64,000 nt of DNA, taken from contig CAJNBP010000005.1 in the NCBI GenBank assembly GCA_905221035.1, positions 104,269 through 168,268 on the forward strand. Reading direction: 5' to 3'. The position numbers and the translations under genes were made by a program. Source of the stretch: a bacterium (lineage in GTDB: Bacteria; Bacillota; Bacilli; Lactobacillales; Streptococcaceae). Each line of letters starts with the position of its first letter. The stretch's first letter is position 1. Of the stretch, positions 54,671 to 64,000 are shown piece after piece. The notes under the pieces are model-generated. The model ran no database searches. It was not told the DNA's origin and saw only the letters and a program-made list of their open reading frames with translations.

Positions 54671-56551
54671 CTAAGTTGTATAAATGGTTGAAGCTGTCGC
54701 AATAGTATGCCACTGGTTGGCTGTTGTGGCTGCGAAGTTCTTGTCTGCGTAGAAATCAGTAAATGGTAAGATTTCCACTTCTAGCTCGTCGATGCGGTCC
54801 AGCTGGTCAGCCAGATAAGCCTCGATGCGACTTTCTGCTCGCTTAATGCGTTGCAAGAGTCCGCCCATACGGATGTCAACTGTATCCAAGCCAAAGATCT
54901 TGTTTTCCTTCAACCATTGATGGCTAAAGAGGGTATGGAAGTGTTCGATTTGGCTTCTGAGTTCTGGTAATTCTTGTCTGGCGATTTCTTGCAGGCTTTC
55001 TTTATCAGTTTCTTTGTAAGCCTGACGAATACGTCGTCCCACATCCACTTTACTACTTAAAATCTGGTTCAACTGGACCTGAGTTTCAAAGAGATAAGCG
55101 TAATTACCAGCTTTTTCTTTAATTTCAGCAAGTGTCTCAGCAGCCTGAGCGAAGTGTGGTTTGTCCTGTTCAGGTGTCATGTGCTGGTCAAGGATCGGGC
55201 AGAGAACATCCTGATAAAAGACATAGCGGTTGGGATTGATGCCACTGAGATTGCCTGGTAAATCTGGCAAGAGGTTAGCAAGGTCAATCTGCATGAAATC
55301 CTCAACTGATAGACCTGTATTGGTCTTGAAGTGAGCAGACAAACGGTCGAGGTCATTGCGGTAGCTGAGTTCTGCCCAGATTTGCAAACTTGGTAGGATA
55401 GAGAACTGGGCAGTTTCCCCACCATTATCCCCCCAACCCGTCACGATAACTTCTTTGATGTCATTGGAACGGCAGGCTTTGTTGGCCTCAAGAGCGATGA
55501 GACGACTGAAATGGTTGTTGGGTGTAAAACCAATCCACTTCCAAGCACCACCTGCAAAGGCAAGGTCATGACTAATCTTGTGATGGTTGCGGAAATTGCG
55601 GTTGTATTTTTCCTCGCTATCCTGATAATAATCCCAGTAAACCAAGGTTACACGATCTTTAAGACGGTCTAGGTAGACACGCGTTTCCTCTGGTATTTCC
55701 ACGTCACGGTCGTACTGGCCATCCGCTGACATGAGTTTGAAGAACATATCGCTCCACATCTGACAGTGGAAACCATACTTGTCAGCAATATCCAGCACGC
55801 GCTCCAAGTGTTGGCACATGAGGAGACTACGGTCTACTACACCATTCAAAATCAAGTAACGTCCTAAACCAACCAAGTGGGCTTCGTCCATTCCGATATT
55901 GACCTTGCGGGTTTGCAGTTTAGACAGGGTGGCAAACATACCATCAATCAGGTCATAAACCTTTTCTTCGCCAATAAGGAGAATGTCCTCCACATCACGG
56001 AGCTCCTGCACTTCTTTGACACCCCATTTGACGAAGGCTGACAAGTGGGCCAAGGTCTGGATGCAGGGCACAAAGGTCATGTCAAACTGCTGGGCATAGG
56101 ATTCGATTTCCTGCAATTCCTCTGCTGAATAAGCTCCACGGAAGTAACCAAAGTATGGTTGCCCCCCAATCTGGTAGGTGTCTTCCATGTAAAGCTCAAA
56201 GGCTGAGTAGCCCATGAGAGCCAAGACCTCAATCATCTGCTTGGCAGAAGCCACATTCAGCACTGCATTTCGAGAGCAGTCTGCCATGTAGGCTAAATCT
56301 TCATAAGCCGCCTGTTCTTCAATCGCTACTTTGTCACCTTCTACTAGAGCCGTTGCCAACAAGGACAAGGCGCGATAGAGTTGGTGAGGTTTGCGGTAGG
56401 TCAGTTGATACTGTCCACTCTCACCCTTGATAGAGATAGAGGCTTGGTCAGATTGAGCGATTGCCACTTCCACATCTGGTAAAGAGATATGCTTTGTCAG
56501 TAAGTCGATAGCCTGCGTTTGTTTGGGACTAAGTCCTGTAAATCTTACCAT
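54671..56551 (-). CDS. GH20 beta-N-acetylhexosaminidase (GH20C-type, intracellular)
   Basis: 626 residues, no signal peptide, so cytoplasmic. The catalytic pair Asp-Glu is in [13 protein letters not shown], the GH20 H/N-x-G-x-D-E motif. Length and sequence resemble pneumococcal GH20C (SP_2141), which removes terminal GlcNAc and GalNAc from imported glycans. Start ATG 56551 overlaps the ROK gene's end by 7 bases, with AGGAGG, so both are coupled. Confidence 0.9.
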   Translation of the reverse strand: MVRFTGLSPKQTQAIDLLTKHISLPDVEVAIAQSDQASISIKGESGQYQLTYRKPHQLYRALSLLATALVEGDKVAIEEQAAYEDLAYMADCSRNAVLNVASAKQMIEVLALMGYSAFELYMEDTYQIGGQPYFGYFRGAYSAEELQEIESYAQQFDMTFVPCIQTLAHLSAFVKWGVKEVQELRDVEDILLIGEEKVYDLIDGMFATLSKLQTRKVNIGMDEAHLVGLGRYLILNGVVDRSLLMCQHLERVLDIADKYGFHCQMWSDMFFKLMSADGQYDRDVEIPEETRVYLDRLKDRVTLVYWDYYQDSEEKYNRNFRNHHKISHDLAFAGGAWKWIGFTPNNHFSRLIALEANKACRSNDIKEVIVTGWGDNGGETAQFSILPSLQIWAELSYRNDLDRLSAHFKTNTGLSVEDFMQIDLANLLPDLPGNLSGINPNRYVFYQDVLCPILDQHMTPEQDKPHFAQAAETLAEIKEKAGNYAYLFETQVQLNQILSSKVDVGRRIRQAYKETDKESLQEIARQELPELRSQIEHFHTLFSHQWLKENKIFGLDTVDIRMGGLLQRIKRAESRIEAYLADQLDRIDELEVEILPFTDFYADKNFAATTANQWHTIATASTIYTT

Positions 56552-57426
56552 TGGTTTTCCTCCTGTAGCCAGTTGACAAGGGCACCGTAGAGATTAGCAT
56601 CTGCATGATAGGTGCATGCTTGGATGACAGGTGCGATCGTGTATTCTTCGTAGGTTTCGACAAATTCATCGACAGCTTTTTTAACCCCTTGAATAAAGTC
56701 TGGATTTTGACTGATAGAGCCTCCCAGACTGATGACATCTGGATCGATCAGATACTGAATATTGAGCAAGCCTTGCGCCAGATTACGATTCATGCGCTCA
56801 ATAGCTTCTTGGCAAAGGGTATTACCAGCTGCAGCCTCTTGGTAAATCTTGCGACCGTCCCAGTCAGGCTGACCAGATTTTTCAATCACGTATTGCACCA
56901 TATTTCCAGTTGACGCAAGTTGCGACCAGTTGTTGAGTTTTTCAGCAGGGGCAAGGGTTGTCATGTAGCCAAATTCTCCACCTAGGCCGTGGCGACCTCG
57001 ATGAAGTCTGCCATTGATAATCATGGCTCCGCCAATCCCTGTCCCAATCACAACACAGGCTGCATTTTCAAGCTCTGGATGAGCAAGCAATTCACTTAAC
57101 CCAACGCAGTTGGCATCATTTTCTAGATGGACAGACAGCTGATGATGGGCAAGGGCTTCATACCAAGAAAAGCCGTGGATATAAGGGACGGCACTGAAGC
57201 CATCAATCACACCAGTTTCTTGATTGACCGCGCCTGGAACGCTCATGGCAATCCCGCTGTAATCCTGTTCTGACAAGCGCTGATCTAGCCAAGCTAGTAA
57301 ATCCTCCAAGCTTTCTGGCGTTGGGATGCTTGTTTTATCCAATATTTTCCCATCAGGAGTCAGACTAGCAAACTTAATCCCAGTCCCTCCGATATCAATC
57401 GTTGCAATGGTCATTGTTTTTACCAT
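56545..57426 (-). CDS. ROK-family sugar kinase
   Basis: 293 residues if started at ATG 57426; a second ATG (57414) begins the conserved [13 protein letters not shown] phosphate-binding region. ROK motifs: [27 protein letters not shown]. The cysteine zinc cluster seen in many ROK repressors is absent, and there is no helix-turn-helix, so it is a kinase rather than a regulator. It probably phosphorylates GlcNAc, glucose or mannose released from N-glycans. The start codon directly follows a hairpin and T-tract, with no normal ribosome site in between. Confidence 0.85.
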   Translation of the reverse strand: MVKTMTIATIDIGGTGIKFASLTPDGKILDKTSIPTPESLEDLLAWLDQRLSEQDYSGIAMSVPGAVNQETGVIDGFSAVPYIHGFSWYEALAHHQLSVHLENDANCVGLSELLAHPELENAACVVIGTGIGGAMIINGRLHRGRHGLGGEFGYMTTLAPAEKLNNWSQLASTGNMVQYVIEKSGQPDWDGRKIYQEAAAGNTLCQEAIERMNRNLAQGLLNIQYLIDPDVISLGGSISQNPDFIQGVKKAVDEFVETYEEYTIAPVIQACTYHADANLYGALVNWLQEENQW

Positions 57427-57479
57427 AAAAAGGGGCGAATCAGCAGTTAGTTCTTACTTTTTCGCCCCTCCTTTCTTTT
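57427..57479 (-). promoter_or_regulatory. Hairpin with embedded Shine-Dalgarno before the ROK kinase start
   Basis: On the minus strand AAAGGAGGGGCGAA is followed by a 21-base loop and TTCGCCCCTTTT, then ATG. The strong ribosome site forms the 5' arm and base of the stem; the T-tract ends one base before the start codon. It could act as terminator, as a translational switch, or as a folded spacer bringing the ribosome site next to the ATG. Confidence 0.6.
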
Positions 57480-57497
57480 TATGTTTACTTTTTGAAA

Positions 57498-60143
57498 TTA
57501 AATTTCTTCTTTTTTGATGAATTCTGTACGAATCTCTTGCGGTGCAATGAGTCCTCTATGAACTGGGTATGGTCGTTCAAGTAGGTCAAGGAAGAGATGT
57601 TGACTTTCTGGTACACGCACATTTTCACTACACATATTGTAGTAACGAAGAACATAGCCTTCTTCATTTTCAGCTACCTTAAAGGCTGTCGGACAGATTT
57701 GCGGTACGCTGAGAACAGAATGACTCAAGAGGCTACCAGTCGCAGCCACACTTCCTTCTTGTCTAGCAATCTGAAGGCTGGTAAATGGTGTCTGCAAAGC
57801 TTTAGCCCGACGATAGGCTGAAAAGCGTTCTTGGGCTTGGTGGCATTCAATCGCAAATTCGACTTCAAACTCACGCAAGCATTGTGCTTCTGGTGTTGGG
57901 AAGTAACCCCAGTCACCCAACTCACCTGATGCACGCAAAATAGTCACGGCAATGGTGTCGTCTCCAAGGATTTCGTATTCATTCAATCCCTTGTTAGATA
58001 CAGTCACACCTTTTTCATCGTCATACAGACTGACAAAGGCTTGTTGGTGTTGAGGATTTTCAGGATTTTCCCATGAAGCTGCTGGTTTGTTTGGTCGTGT
58101 CACCACTTCATAGATGCTTTCAGAATCATTGCTTGGACGCGTGTTATGAGTCTTGACCAAGAGACGGATACGGTGGTCTTTGGCAGTGTTAGTAAAGCGA
58201 GTCTTAAAGCGGATTTGTGGATTATCAACGAAGATAGTCAACTCAGTTTCAAGAGGAATGCTTGTCAATTCTTCTGAACGTCCAGCCTCACGCTTCATAA
58301 ACTCGATGATGCCTTTTTGCTCTTCTTCTAGCTTTTCATCGGCACTAACAGGCACGGTCAATTCATGTTTGAGCAAAATCTTAGCATAGCGAGCTGTGTT
58401 TTCCAAGACCTCGTAGCCCTTAAGCTCTGCATAGATGGGCTCTGTTCCTTTTGGTTGGAAATAGATATACTCGTTTCCGATGTCCCCACGGTCTTCAAAG
58501 CGGATAAAGTCTTCGTAAGCTTCGTGAGTTGTCTTATCATAGACTGTGATGTTGTCATCCACACTGACCGTTACAAATGGCGTATCAATCACTCCGTTTT
58601 GGTAGATGCCATCACGGTGTTCTTGTTCTCCTTCCAGCAATTGGAAGGTTGTCCAAGAAAGTGGTGCTAGATGAACTGGGATGGTCACGCGCACTTGACG
58701 AGCGATACGAGCTTGGCGGAACTTGTCTTTTGGTAAATCATACTCAAAATTAGCTCCAAGATCTTCGATTTTAGCCTCTACAGGACGACCATCCAAGTCT
58801 TCCACACGGTAGATTGGCAAGGTAAGAGCAGCCATCTTCTTGTAACCTTCTGTTGGATGCAATTCTTTGAAATCACAAGTCGCAACATCAATCACTGTGC
58901 TAACAGTATCGACCTTATCATGCAAGCCTGTATTAATAACCGTAAAGAGATAATCACTTTGAGCCTTAGCCGTAGCGATTTTACCCTTCCACTCGTTAAG
59001 AAGATTGGTCTTAACAAAGTTTCCTACTTGATTAACCTTGGCAAAACGTGTCTCCATCTCACGGTGAACTTCGTCCACGCTACAGCCACAGATGCTATCA
59101 TGCGGTGCATTTTGTAAAAGTGTTTTCCAAGCATAGGTCAACTGGTCCTTGTGGTTGTGTCCGCCAGTGATAATGGTCAAGGGTTCTACAACTTGCTCTA
59201 GGAGGTTGCTATTTTCTTGGAAGGCTTGTTTGAGATAAATACGAGATGAAGAAGTGTTGGCAAGTGTGTACCAGCCGTCTGTTTCCTGACTGGTCAACTC
59301 ACCTGTAACCGTTGATAACTGCTCTGGTAGGGCACTTTCCACGGCTTGAACATATTCATCAAAGGAACTATGAACAAAGGTTACATCTGGGAAGAGTTCA
59401 TTTGCAACACGAATGGCTTCGCTCAGATTTTTCTGTACAGGTTGGTGGTCACAGCCGTTCATCATCAACCATTGGTTGGTCGAAGCGTAGTCACGCACAT
59501 CTGACAATTTTTGTTTCCAGAAGGTCAAGGCTTTATCTTTATCAACTGGGATTTCATTTCCATTACTGTACCAGTTGGCAAAGAGGATCCCGAGGACACG
59601 ACTACCATCCGCACCCTGCCAGTACATTTCTGAAAACTGAGAAGTAAACTGCTCATCTTCAAGGACTTGGTTGTCAAATCCAATCGGTTTTACACCACGG
59701 CCAAAGGCTGCCACGTGAATGCCTGATTTCTGCAGGATTTGAGGAGCTTGTCCCATATTTCCAAAGGTATCTGGGAAGTAACCAATCTGGGTTGATTTGC
59801 CCCATTTGGCAGCTTCTTGCTGACCAATAAGAGTATTGCGGACATTGGCTTCACTTGAAATCAAGTAGTCGTCCTGCAAGATGTAAAAGGGACCAATTTT
59901 AAGTTTGCCCTCATCAATGTAGCGTTGGATTTTGTCGCGATTCTCAGGGCGAATCTCCAAGTAGTCATCAAGGACAATAGTTTGTCCATCCAAGTGGAAA
60001 CTCTTGAACTCAGGGTCATTTTCAAAGAGATCAAAGAGATTGTCAAATAATTCCACCAACTGCATACGGTGGCTTTCAAAAGGCAAGTACCACTCACGGT
60101 CCCAGTGACTATGTGAGATAATATGTACGACAACATTTTCCAT
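57498..60143 (-). CDS. GH38 alpha-mannosidase
   Basis: 881 residues from ATG 60143 (M-E-N-V-V-V-H). The zinc-binding H-S-H-W-D-R-E-W is at the N-terminus. The nucleophile-region Asp is probably in the P-D-T-F-G-N-M segment (F-P-D-T-F-G-N-M-G-Q-A). C-terminal beta domains complete the fold. No signal peptide. The pneumococcal counterpart (SP_2143) is an alpha-1,3-mannosidase acting on N-glycan cores. It precedes the ROK kinase gene by 71 bases. Confidence 0.92.
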   Translation of the reverse strand: MENVVVHIISHSHWDREWYLPFESHRMQLVELFDNLFDLFENDPEFKSFHLDGQTIVLDDYLEIRPENRDKIQRYIDEGKLKIGPFYILQDDYLISSEANVRNTLIGQQEAAKWGKSTQIGYFPDTFGNMGQAPQILQKSGIHVAAFGRGVKPIGFDNQVLEDEQFTSQFSEMYWQGADGSRVLGILFANWYSNGNEIPVDKDKALTFWKQKLSDVRDYASTNQWLMMNGCDHQPVQKNLSEAIRVANELFPDVTFVHSSFDEYVQAVESALPEQLSTVTGELTSQETDGWYTLANTSSSRIYLKQAFQENSNLLEQVVEPLTIITGGHNHKDQLTYAWKTLLQNAPHDSICGCSVDEVHREMETRFAKVNQVGNFVKTNLLNEWKGKIATAKAQSDYLFTVINTGLHDKVDTVSTVIDVATCDFKELHPTEGYKKMAALTLPIYRVEDLDGRPVEAKIEDLGANFEYDLPKDKFRQARIARQVRVTIPVHLAPLSWTTFQLLEGEQEHRDGIYQNGVIDTPFVTVSVDDNITVYDKTTHEAYEDFIRFEDRGDIGNEYIYFQPKGTEPIYAELKGYEVLENTARYAKILLKHELTVPVSADEKLEEEQKGIIEFMKREAGRSEELTSIPLETELTIFVDNPQIRFKTRFTNTAKDHRIRLLVKTHNTRPSNDSESIYEVVTRPNKPAASWENPENPQHQQAFVSLYDDEKGVTVSNKGLNEYEILGDDTIAVTILRASGELGDWGYFPTPEAQCLREFEVEFAIECHQAQERFSAYRRAKALQTPFTSLQIARQEGSVAATGSLLSHSVLSVPQICPTAFKVAENEEGYVLRYYNMCSENVRVPESQHLFLDLLERPYPVHRGLIAPQEIRTEFIKKEEI

Positions 60144-60353
60144 GAAGTAAAACCTCATTCTAAATTTAAATTTTTATTGTTAACATTTTTGGATGTAAGA
60201 TTTGCTCAATCAAATTCAACAAATCACCAACAGTTTAACTCTAAATATTTTATTTATCAAGAATTTAACTACGATTTGAGATGAAATTTGAAAGAAGTAA
60301 ATATTCAGTTACTTTGTCTTAGTAAACTGACTAAAAACAAGTAAAATCCTAGA
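60144..60353. other. Intergenic gap between GH125 and GH38
   Basis: About 210 AT-rich bases. I see no ORF with a ribosome site, no clear hairpin and no repeat. Whether GH38 is read through from GH125 cannot be decided from sequence. Confidence 0.5.
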
Positions 60354-61634
60354 TTAACGAATATCCAGGTAATCCAAGACTAACTCGCAGAACATCATGT
60401 TGGCCCAAGAGAACCATTCACGAGAGTAGAGAGTTGGGTCGTCCACGTGGAAGCTTTCATGCATGACACCTGTCCCCCCATCACAAGCAACCAGCTGATC
60501 CAGCAAGAATTTCTTCTCTGCCTTATCTCTTGTTGTCAAGCCTTGGATAGAAAGAGCAATTGGCCAGATATAGCGATAGAAGGTATGAGAACTTCCGAGA
60601 CCACTAGCATATTCTCCTTGGTAGAAATATGGATTTTCAGGGCTAAGAATGGTACGGCGAGTGGCTTGATACACTTCGTCGTCAATGTCGCAGTAGCCTA
60701 GATAAGGTGCAGCCAACAAACTTGGTACGTTTGGATCATCCATGATGCTGGCATTTCCTAGACCATCCACTTCAAAGGCATAAATCTTTTCACCCTTGCT
60801 GTTGGTGGTGTAAGCGTAGTTTTCGATTCCTTCTTGAATCTCAGACTGGAGACGCTTAGCATCAGCAATAATACTCTCGCTATCAGCTAGGTCTAGTTTG
60901 GCAAAGATTTCTTGGACATAACCCAAGACTACTACAGCAAACATATTGGACGGAATCAAGTAGCTATACTGGCAGCAGTCATCACTCGGGCGAAAGGCTG
61001 ACCAGGTCATACCAGTCACTGCAAAATCAGGTCCAAAGCCATCATTTATCAAGGTGTCTTCCTTGCGGTCCGTATCTCGAACAAAACGATAAGGAGAGTT
61101 CTTGTGGTCTTGTTCCACCGTCCACAGATGAAGAATTTCCTTGGTCGCTGCGACAAAAGTCTCATCAAACTGACTAGTCTCACCAGTCTCTTTCCAGAGG
61201 AGATAAGCCAACTGCAAAGGATAGCAAAGCGAGTCTACCTCATATTTGCGCTCCCAAATCCAGCCATTAAGGTCTGTATGGTCAGTCTCGTGGTGCCCCT
61301 TCCAGTTTTCCTCAATGTTAAAAGAGTTGGCATAAGGATCCTTGAGTACCAAGGTCATCTGACGTTTGACCAAACCTGCAATAGTCTGACGCAGGAGGGC
61401 ATCTCTTTTAGCCACATGAAGGTAGGGTCTGAGTTGGGCTGTCGAATCCCGAAGCCACATGGCAGGAATATCCCCTGTCAATACAAAAGTTGAACCATCT
61501 TCTAGAATTTCAACCGTATTGTCCAAGGTGTCTGTATAGCAACGCTCGAAAACATCCACCCACTCTGGATGGTCCTTGGCCCGCTCTGCTACTTCATCTA
61601 GCCATTCTCTAACAATTTCTTTCGAATAAATCAT
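60354..61634 (-). CDS. GH125 exo-alpha-1,6-mannosidase
   Basis: 426 residues from ATG 61634, with GAGGAAA before it. The (alpha/alpha)6 barrel motif M-W-L-R-D-S-T-A-Q (about residue 65), G-M-T-W-S-A-F-R-P-S-D-D, and L-G-S-S-H-T-F-Y are GH125 hallmarks. The studied pneumococcal enzyme (SP_2144) cleaves alpha-1,6-mannose. No signal peptide, so it works on imported sugar. It leads the leftward glycosidase operon; the 210-base gap to GH38 holds AT-rich sequence without a clear promoter or terminator. Confidence 0.92.
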   Translation of the reverse strand: MIYSKEIVREWLDEVAERAKDHPEWVDVFERCYTDTLDNTVEILEDGSTFVLTGDIPAMWLRDSTAQLRPYLHVAKRDALLRQTIAGLVKRQMTLVLKDPYANSFNIEENWKGHHETDHTDLNGWIWERKYEVDSLCYPLQLAYLLWKETGETSQFDETFVAATKEILHLWTVEQDHKNSPYRFVRDTDRKEDTLINDGFGPDFAVTGMTWSAFRPSDDCCQYSYLIPSNMFAVVVLGYVQEIFAKLDLADSESIIADAKRLQSEIQEGIENYAYTTNSKGEKIYAFEVDGLGNASIMDDPNVPSLLAAPYLGYCDIDDEVYQATRRTILSPENPYFYQGEYASGLGSSHTFYRYIWPIALSIQGLTTRDKAEKKFLLDQLVACDGGTGVMHESFHVDDPTLYSREWFSWANMMFCELVLDYLDIR

Positions 61635-61769
61635 CGTGCAATTTCCTCTTTCAAACAAGTTTCATTTTCAGTATATAGCTTTTGAGACAGAAAATACATA
61701 CACAAATGATAGTCATTTTTCTACAAAATAGTTATCTTTGAAACTCCTTTTCTAAAGGCCCTCTTTTTC

Positions 61770-61778
61770 TGATATAAT
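61770..61778 (+). promoter_or_regulatory. Extended -10 of the GH92 gene
   Basis: TGA-TATAAT, 27 bases before the GH92 start codon. It lies in the divergent region shared with GH125. Confidence 0.6.
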
Positions 61779-61804
61779 GTAGAAAAACAGCTAAAGGAAA
61801 GACT

Positions 61805-63901
61805 ATGAAACCACTACTTGAAACCATCGATACCCGCCTTGGAACTGCCAGCAAGCATGCCTTTTCTAGGGGAAATACCCTACCTTATACAGGCCTTCCT
61901 TTTGGGATGAATTACTTTGTGCCCCAGACCAGTGACCAGGAGGGAGCTTGGTTTTTCGATCCGCATTTGCCCATATTTCAGGGAATTCGACTAACCCACC
62001 AGCCCAGTCCTTGGATTGGGGACTATTCTTGGCTCCTTCTGACACCTGTTACAGGCCAGCTAGGTGGAGACAGTCTCTTTCACCGTCAATCCTCCTATGA
62101 TATGGATAAGGCCTCTTTCCAACCTCATTATCTGAAGATTTTCTCCCTGCGCTATCAGATTGAAAGCCAGCTCACACCGACTTGCTATGGCGCTTCTATT
62201 CGTTTGGAGCAAAAGCAAGGCAAAGCCCTCTCCCTCTATCTTCACGCAACAGATGAACTGACCGTAGAGCAAGTAGATAAGCGGACTCTTGCCCTACGAC
62301 AAGAAGGAAAAACTGAGACTAACAAAAATCCGCTAACGATGTTCACTGCTCTACAATCGAATACGGATATTCTTGCTGTCACACAAGAAGAGGGAGACTG
62401 GCGAATTGACCTGACAGATAGTCATGCTGAAATCCAGCTAGCAACTTCTTTCATATCGCCTTCTCAAGCTTTGCTTAATCTACCTCAAGAAGATTTTGAT
62501 AGATGTAAAGCAAATGCACAAACGAACTGGGAAAATCTCCTCCATCGTTTTGACGTTATCGAGACAGGAGAGGCTGACCAAACCTTCTTTGACCACTGCC
62601 TTTACAGACTCTTCCTCTTCCCACAGACTTTTTATGAGATTGATGAATCAGGGCAAGCCATCCACATGAATCTGTCTACTGGTACTGTCAAGCCCGGTGT
62701 CCTCTTTAGCAACAATGGTTTCTGGGATACCTTCCGCACCACCTTCCCCCTCTTTGCCCTTGTCATACCAGAGCATTATCGTCTCTTTTTAGAAGGATTT
62801 CTCAATAGCTACCGCGATACTGGTTACCTTCCAAAGTGGCTGGCTCCAGATGAACGCGGTATGATGCCTGGTACCCTTTTAGATAGTATTATCGCAGATA
62901 GCACCTGTAAGAACATGGCCCCTAACCTAGAAGCAGAACTCCTCCAAGCCATGCTTGAAACTGCCAGCAAGTCCGACCCTCTCGGCATCAACGGTCGCCA
63001 CGGACTAGCCCAATACCAAGAGCTGGGCTACCTCTCTACCGACCACCACGAAAGCGTCAGCCATACCCTAGACTATGCCTATAGCGATTTTTGCATCGCT
63101 AGCTGTGCTGAAAAACTTGGTCAGGATAACATAGCGGAAACTTATAGAACCGCTTCACAAAATTACCGCCATCTATTTGACGCTGAGACAGGTTACATGC
63201 GAGCGCGAGACAGCCAAGGCAACTTCCGCCCTGACTTCTCTCCATACAGTTGGGGACGTGATTATGCCGAATGTTCTGCCATTCAAGCGACTTTAGGCGT
63301 CCTCCACGACATCCCTGGCTTAATCCAGCTTATGGGTGGAAAGGAAGCCTTTAGCCACTACCTTTTGAAGGCCTGTCAGGATGCTCCTCTCTTTGAGACG
63401 ACAGGCTATGGATACGAGATTCATGAGATGAGCGAGATGTCAACTGCTCCTTTTGGACAAGTCGCTATTTCCAACCAACCGAGCTTCCACATTCCTTATC
63501 TCTTCCGTTACAGCAACTACCCTGACTACACTGCCCTTCTTATCAAGACACTCCGTCAGAAAGCCTTTCACCCAAGCTGGCAAGCCTATCCTGGCGATGA
63601 AGACAATGGTAGTCTCTCTGCTTGGTACATCTGGTCGGCTCTCGGATTTTATCCAACCTGTCCAGGCAAACCAAGCTATGACCTCGGAATCCCTCTCTTT
63701 GACCACCTCCGTATCTACCTAGCTAAAGAAAATAAATGGCTAGATATTCATACTGAGCAAAACCACAGCCACTTCAACTTTGTCAAAGAATGCCGACTGG
63801 ACACAACTCTAGTATCAACTATTCAACACCAAGACCTCTTAAAAGCTGAACAACTAACCTTTACACTCAGCTGGTTGCCAAGTCAGCCGTCCACTTACTG
63901 A
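61805..63901 (+). CDS. GH92 alpha-1,2-mannosidase
   Basis: 698 residues. The N-terminal G-N-T-L-P-Y-T-G-L-P-F-G-M motif and the calcium-site region N-G-F-W-D-T-F-R-T-T-F-P are diagnostic for GH92. Further motifs are Y-L-P-K-W-L-A-P and G-D-E-D-N-G-S-L-S-A-W-Y near the C-terminus. No signal peptide is visible, as for the pneumococcal counterpart (SP_2145), which trims alpha-1,2-mannose. Divergent from GH125, with its own promoter, and ended by a strong terminator. Confidence 0.93.
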   Translation: MKPLLETIDTRLGTASKHAFSRGNTLPYTGLPFGMNYFVPQTSDQEGAWFFDPHLPIFQGIRLTHQPSPWIGDYSWLLLTPVTGQLGGDSLFHRQSSYDMDKASFQPHYLKIFSLRYQIESQLTPTCYGASIRLEQKQGKALSLYLHATDELTVEQVDKRTLALRQEGKTETNKNPLTMFTALQSNTDILAVTQEEGDWRIDLTDSHAEIQLATSFISPSQALLNLPQEDFDRCKANAQTNWENLLHRFDVIETGEADQTFFDHCLYRLFLFPQTFYEIDESGQAIHMNLSTGTVKPGVLFSNNGFWDTFRTTFPLFALVIPEHYRLFLEGFLNSYRDTGYLPKWLAPDERGMMPGTLLDSIIADSTCKNMAPNLEAELLQAMLETASKSDPLGINGRHGLAQYQELGYLSTDHHESVSHTLDYAYSDFCIASCAEKLGQDNIAETYRTASQNYRHLFDAETGYMRARDSQGNFRPDFSPYSWGRDYAECSAIQATLGVLHDIPGLIQLMGGKEAFSHYLLKACQDAPLFETTGYGYEIHEMSEMSTAPFGQVAISNQPSFHIPYLFRYSNYPDYTALLIKTLRQKAFHPSWQAYPGDEDNGSLSAWYIWSALGFYPTCPGKPSYDLGIPLFDHLRIYLAKENKWLDIHTEQNHSHFNFVKECRLDTTLVSTIQHQDLLKAEQLTFTLSWLPSQPSTY

Positions 63902-63906
63902 AATGC

Positions 63907-63944
63907 AAAAATCTCCTAGCAGGCTTTCCTGCTAGGAGATTTTC
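63907..63944 (+). terminator. Terminator after the GH92 gene
   Basis: AAAATCTCCTAGCAGG pairs with CCTGCTAGGAGATTTT around a short loop, a perfect 16-bp stem. Confidence 0.92.
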
Positions 63945-64000
63945 TTATGAGAGGTACTTGCTTAAGCTTTGAAAATCGGATTTATCATCTGATGTTTATC

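Noticed and set aside
57261..57280. cre-like TGACAAGCGCTGATC inside the ROK gene
   Set aside because: It is within coding sequence, has several mismatches, and codes for conserved-looking residues; no promoter is near.

Overview
The window looks like a chromosomal segment of a mitis-group Streptococcus, close to S. pneumoniae but more like S. mitis or a relative. The evidence is moderate-to-low GC, dense short-spaced operons, BOX repeats (one carries the stretch recognised by the standard BOX-PCR primer) and a gene order that I recall as following the pneumococcal block from about SP_0182 back to SP_0090. No pspA lies next to mnmA, where pneumococci carry it. A near-perfect ParB-binding parS site suggests the window is near the replication origin. 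Species and locus-number statements come from memory, not from a database search.

Layout. 0-13.4 kb: a DUF1129 membrane protein fragment, an MccF-type peptidase, tag-ruvA-mutL, a LytTR/DUF3021 regulatory pair, an odd Nramp-like transporter, nrdI, and a YesN/YesM/YesL operon. 13.4-16.2 kb: an inserted Rgg regulator + MFS transporter island between two copies of the metI 3' end. 16.2-21.2 kb: methionine uptake (metI, metN, an M20 peptidase, metQ with a MET-box) and a second amino-acid-binding lipoprotein. 21.4-31.5 kb: azlDC, tsaD-rimI-tsaB (tRNA t6A), a small-peptide region where pneumococci carry the competence-induced cib genes, rpoY-rnjA, mnmG, a Nudix gene and mnmA. 31.8-35.1 kb: an accessory locus with a streptococcin-like secreted protein, a previously uncalled 28-residue hydrophobic peptide ending in a Trp-Arg-Trp motif, a divergent Rgg regulator, and a LysM wall protein. 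35.3-50.8 kb: serine dehydratase, a HAD phosphatase, a CapD-like epimerase/dehydratase, a GT2 glycosyltransferase, a CynX-type MFS, a repeat-rich DUF2971 protein, a PadR/DUF1700/DUF4097 stress-type operon, trhO, and an orphan bacteriocin immunity protein with a CPBP protease. 51-63.9 kb: a complete N-glycan import and degradation locus (ngtS-P2-P1 transporter, GH20, ROK kinase, GH38, GH125, divergent GH92).

How the parts work together. The right-hand 13 kb forms one catabolic unit: mannosidases GH92, GH125 and GH38 and hexosaminidase GH20 trim host N-glycans, a CUT1 ABC transporter imports them, a ROK kinase probably phosphorylates released sugar, and a CcpA site sits on the transporter promoter. 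In pneumococci I recall the transporter and the glycosidases lying far apart on either side of the origin, so their adjacency here is notable. The most system-like novelty is the Rgg/short-peptide/bacteriocin locus near 33 kb: two identical 16-bp repeats flank the divergent promoters, consistent with a peptide quorum-sensing switch for a bacteriocin.
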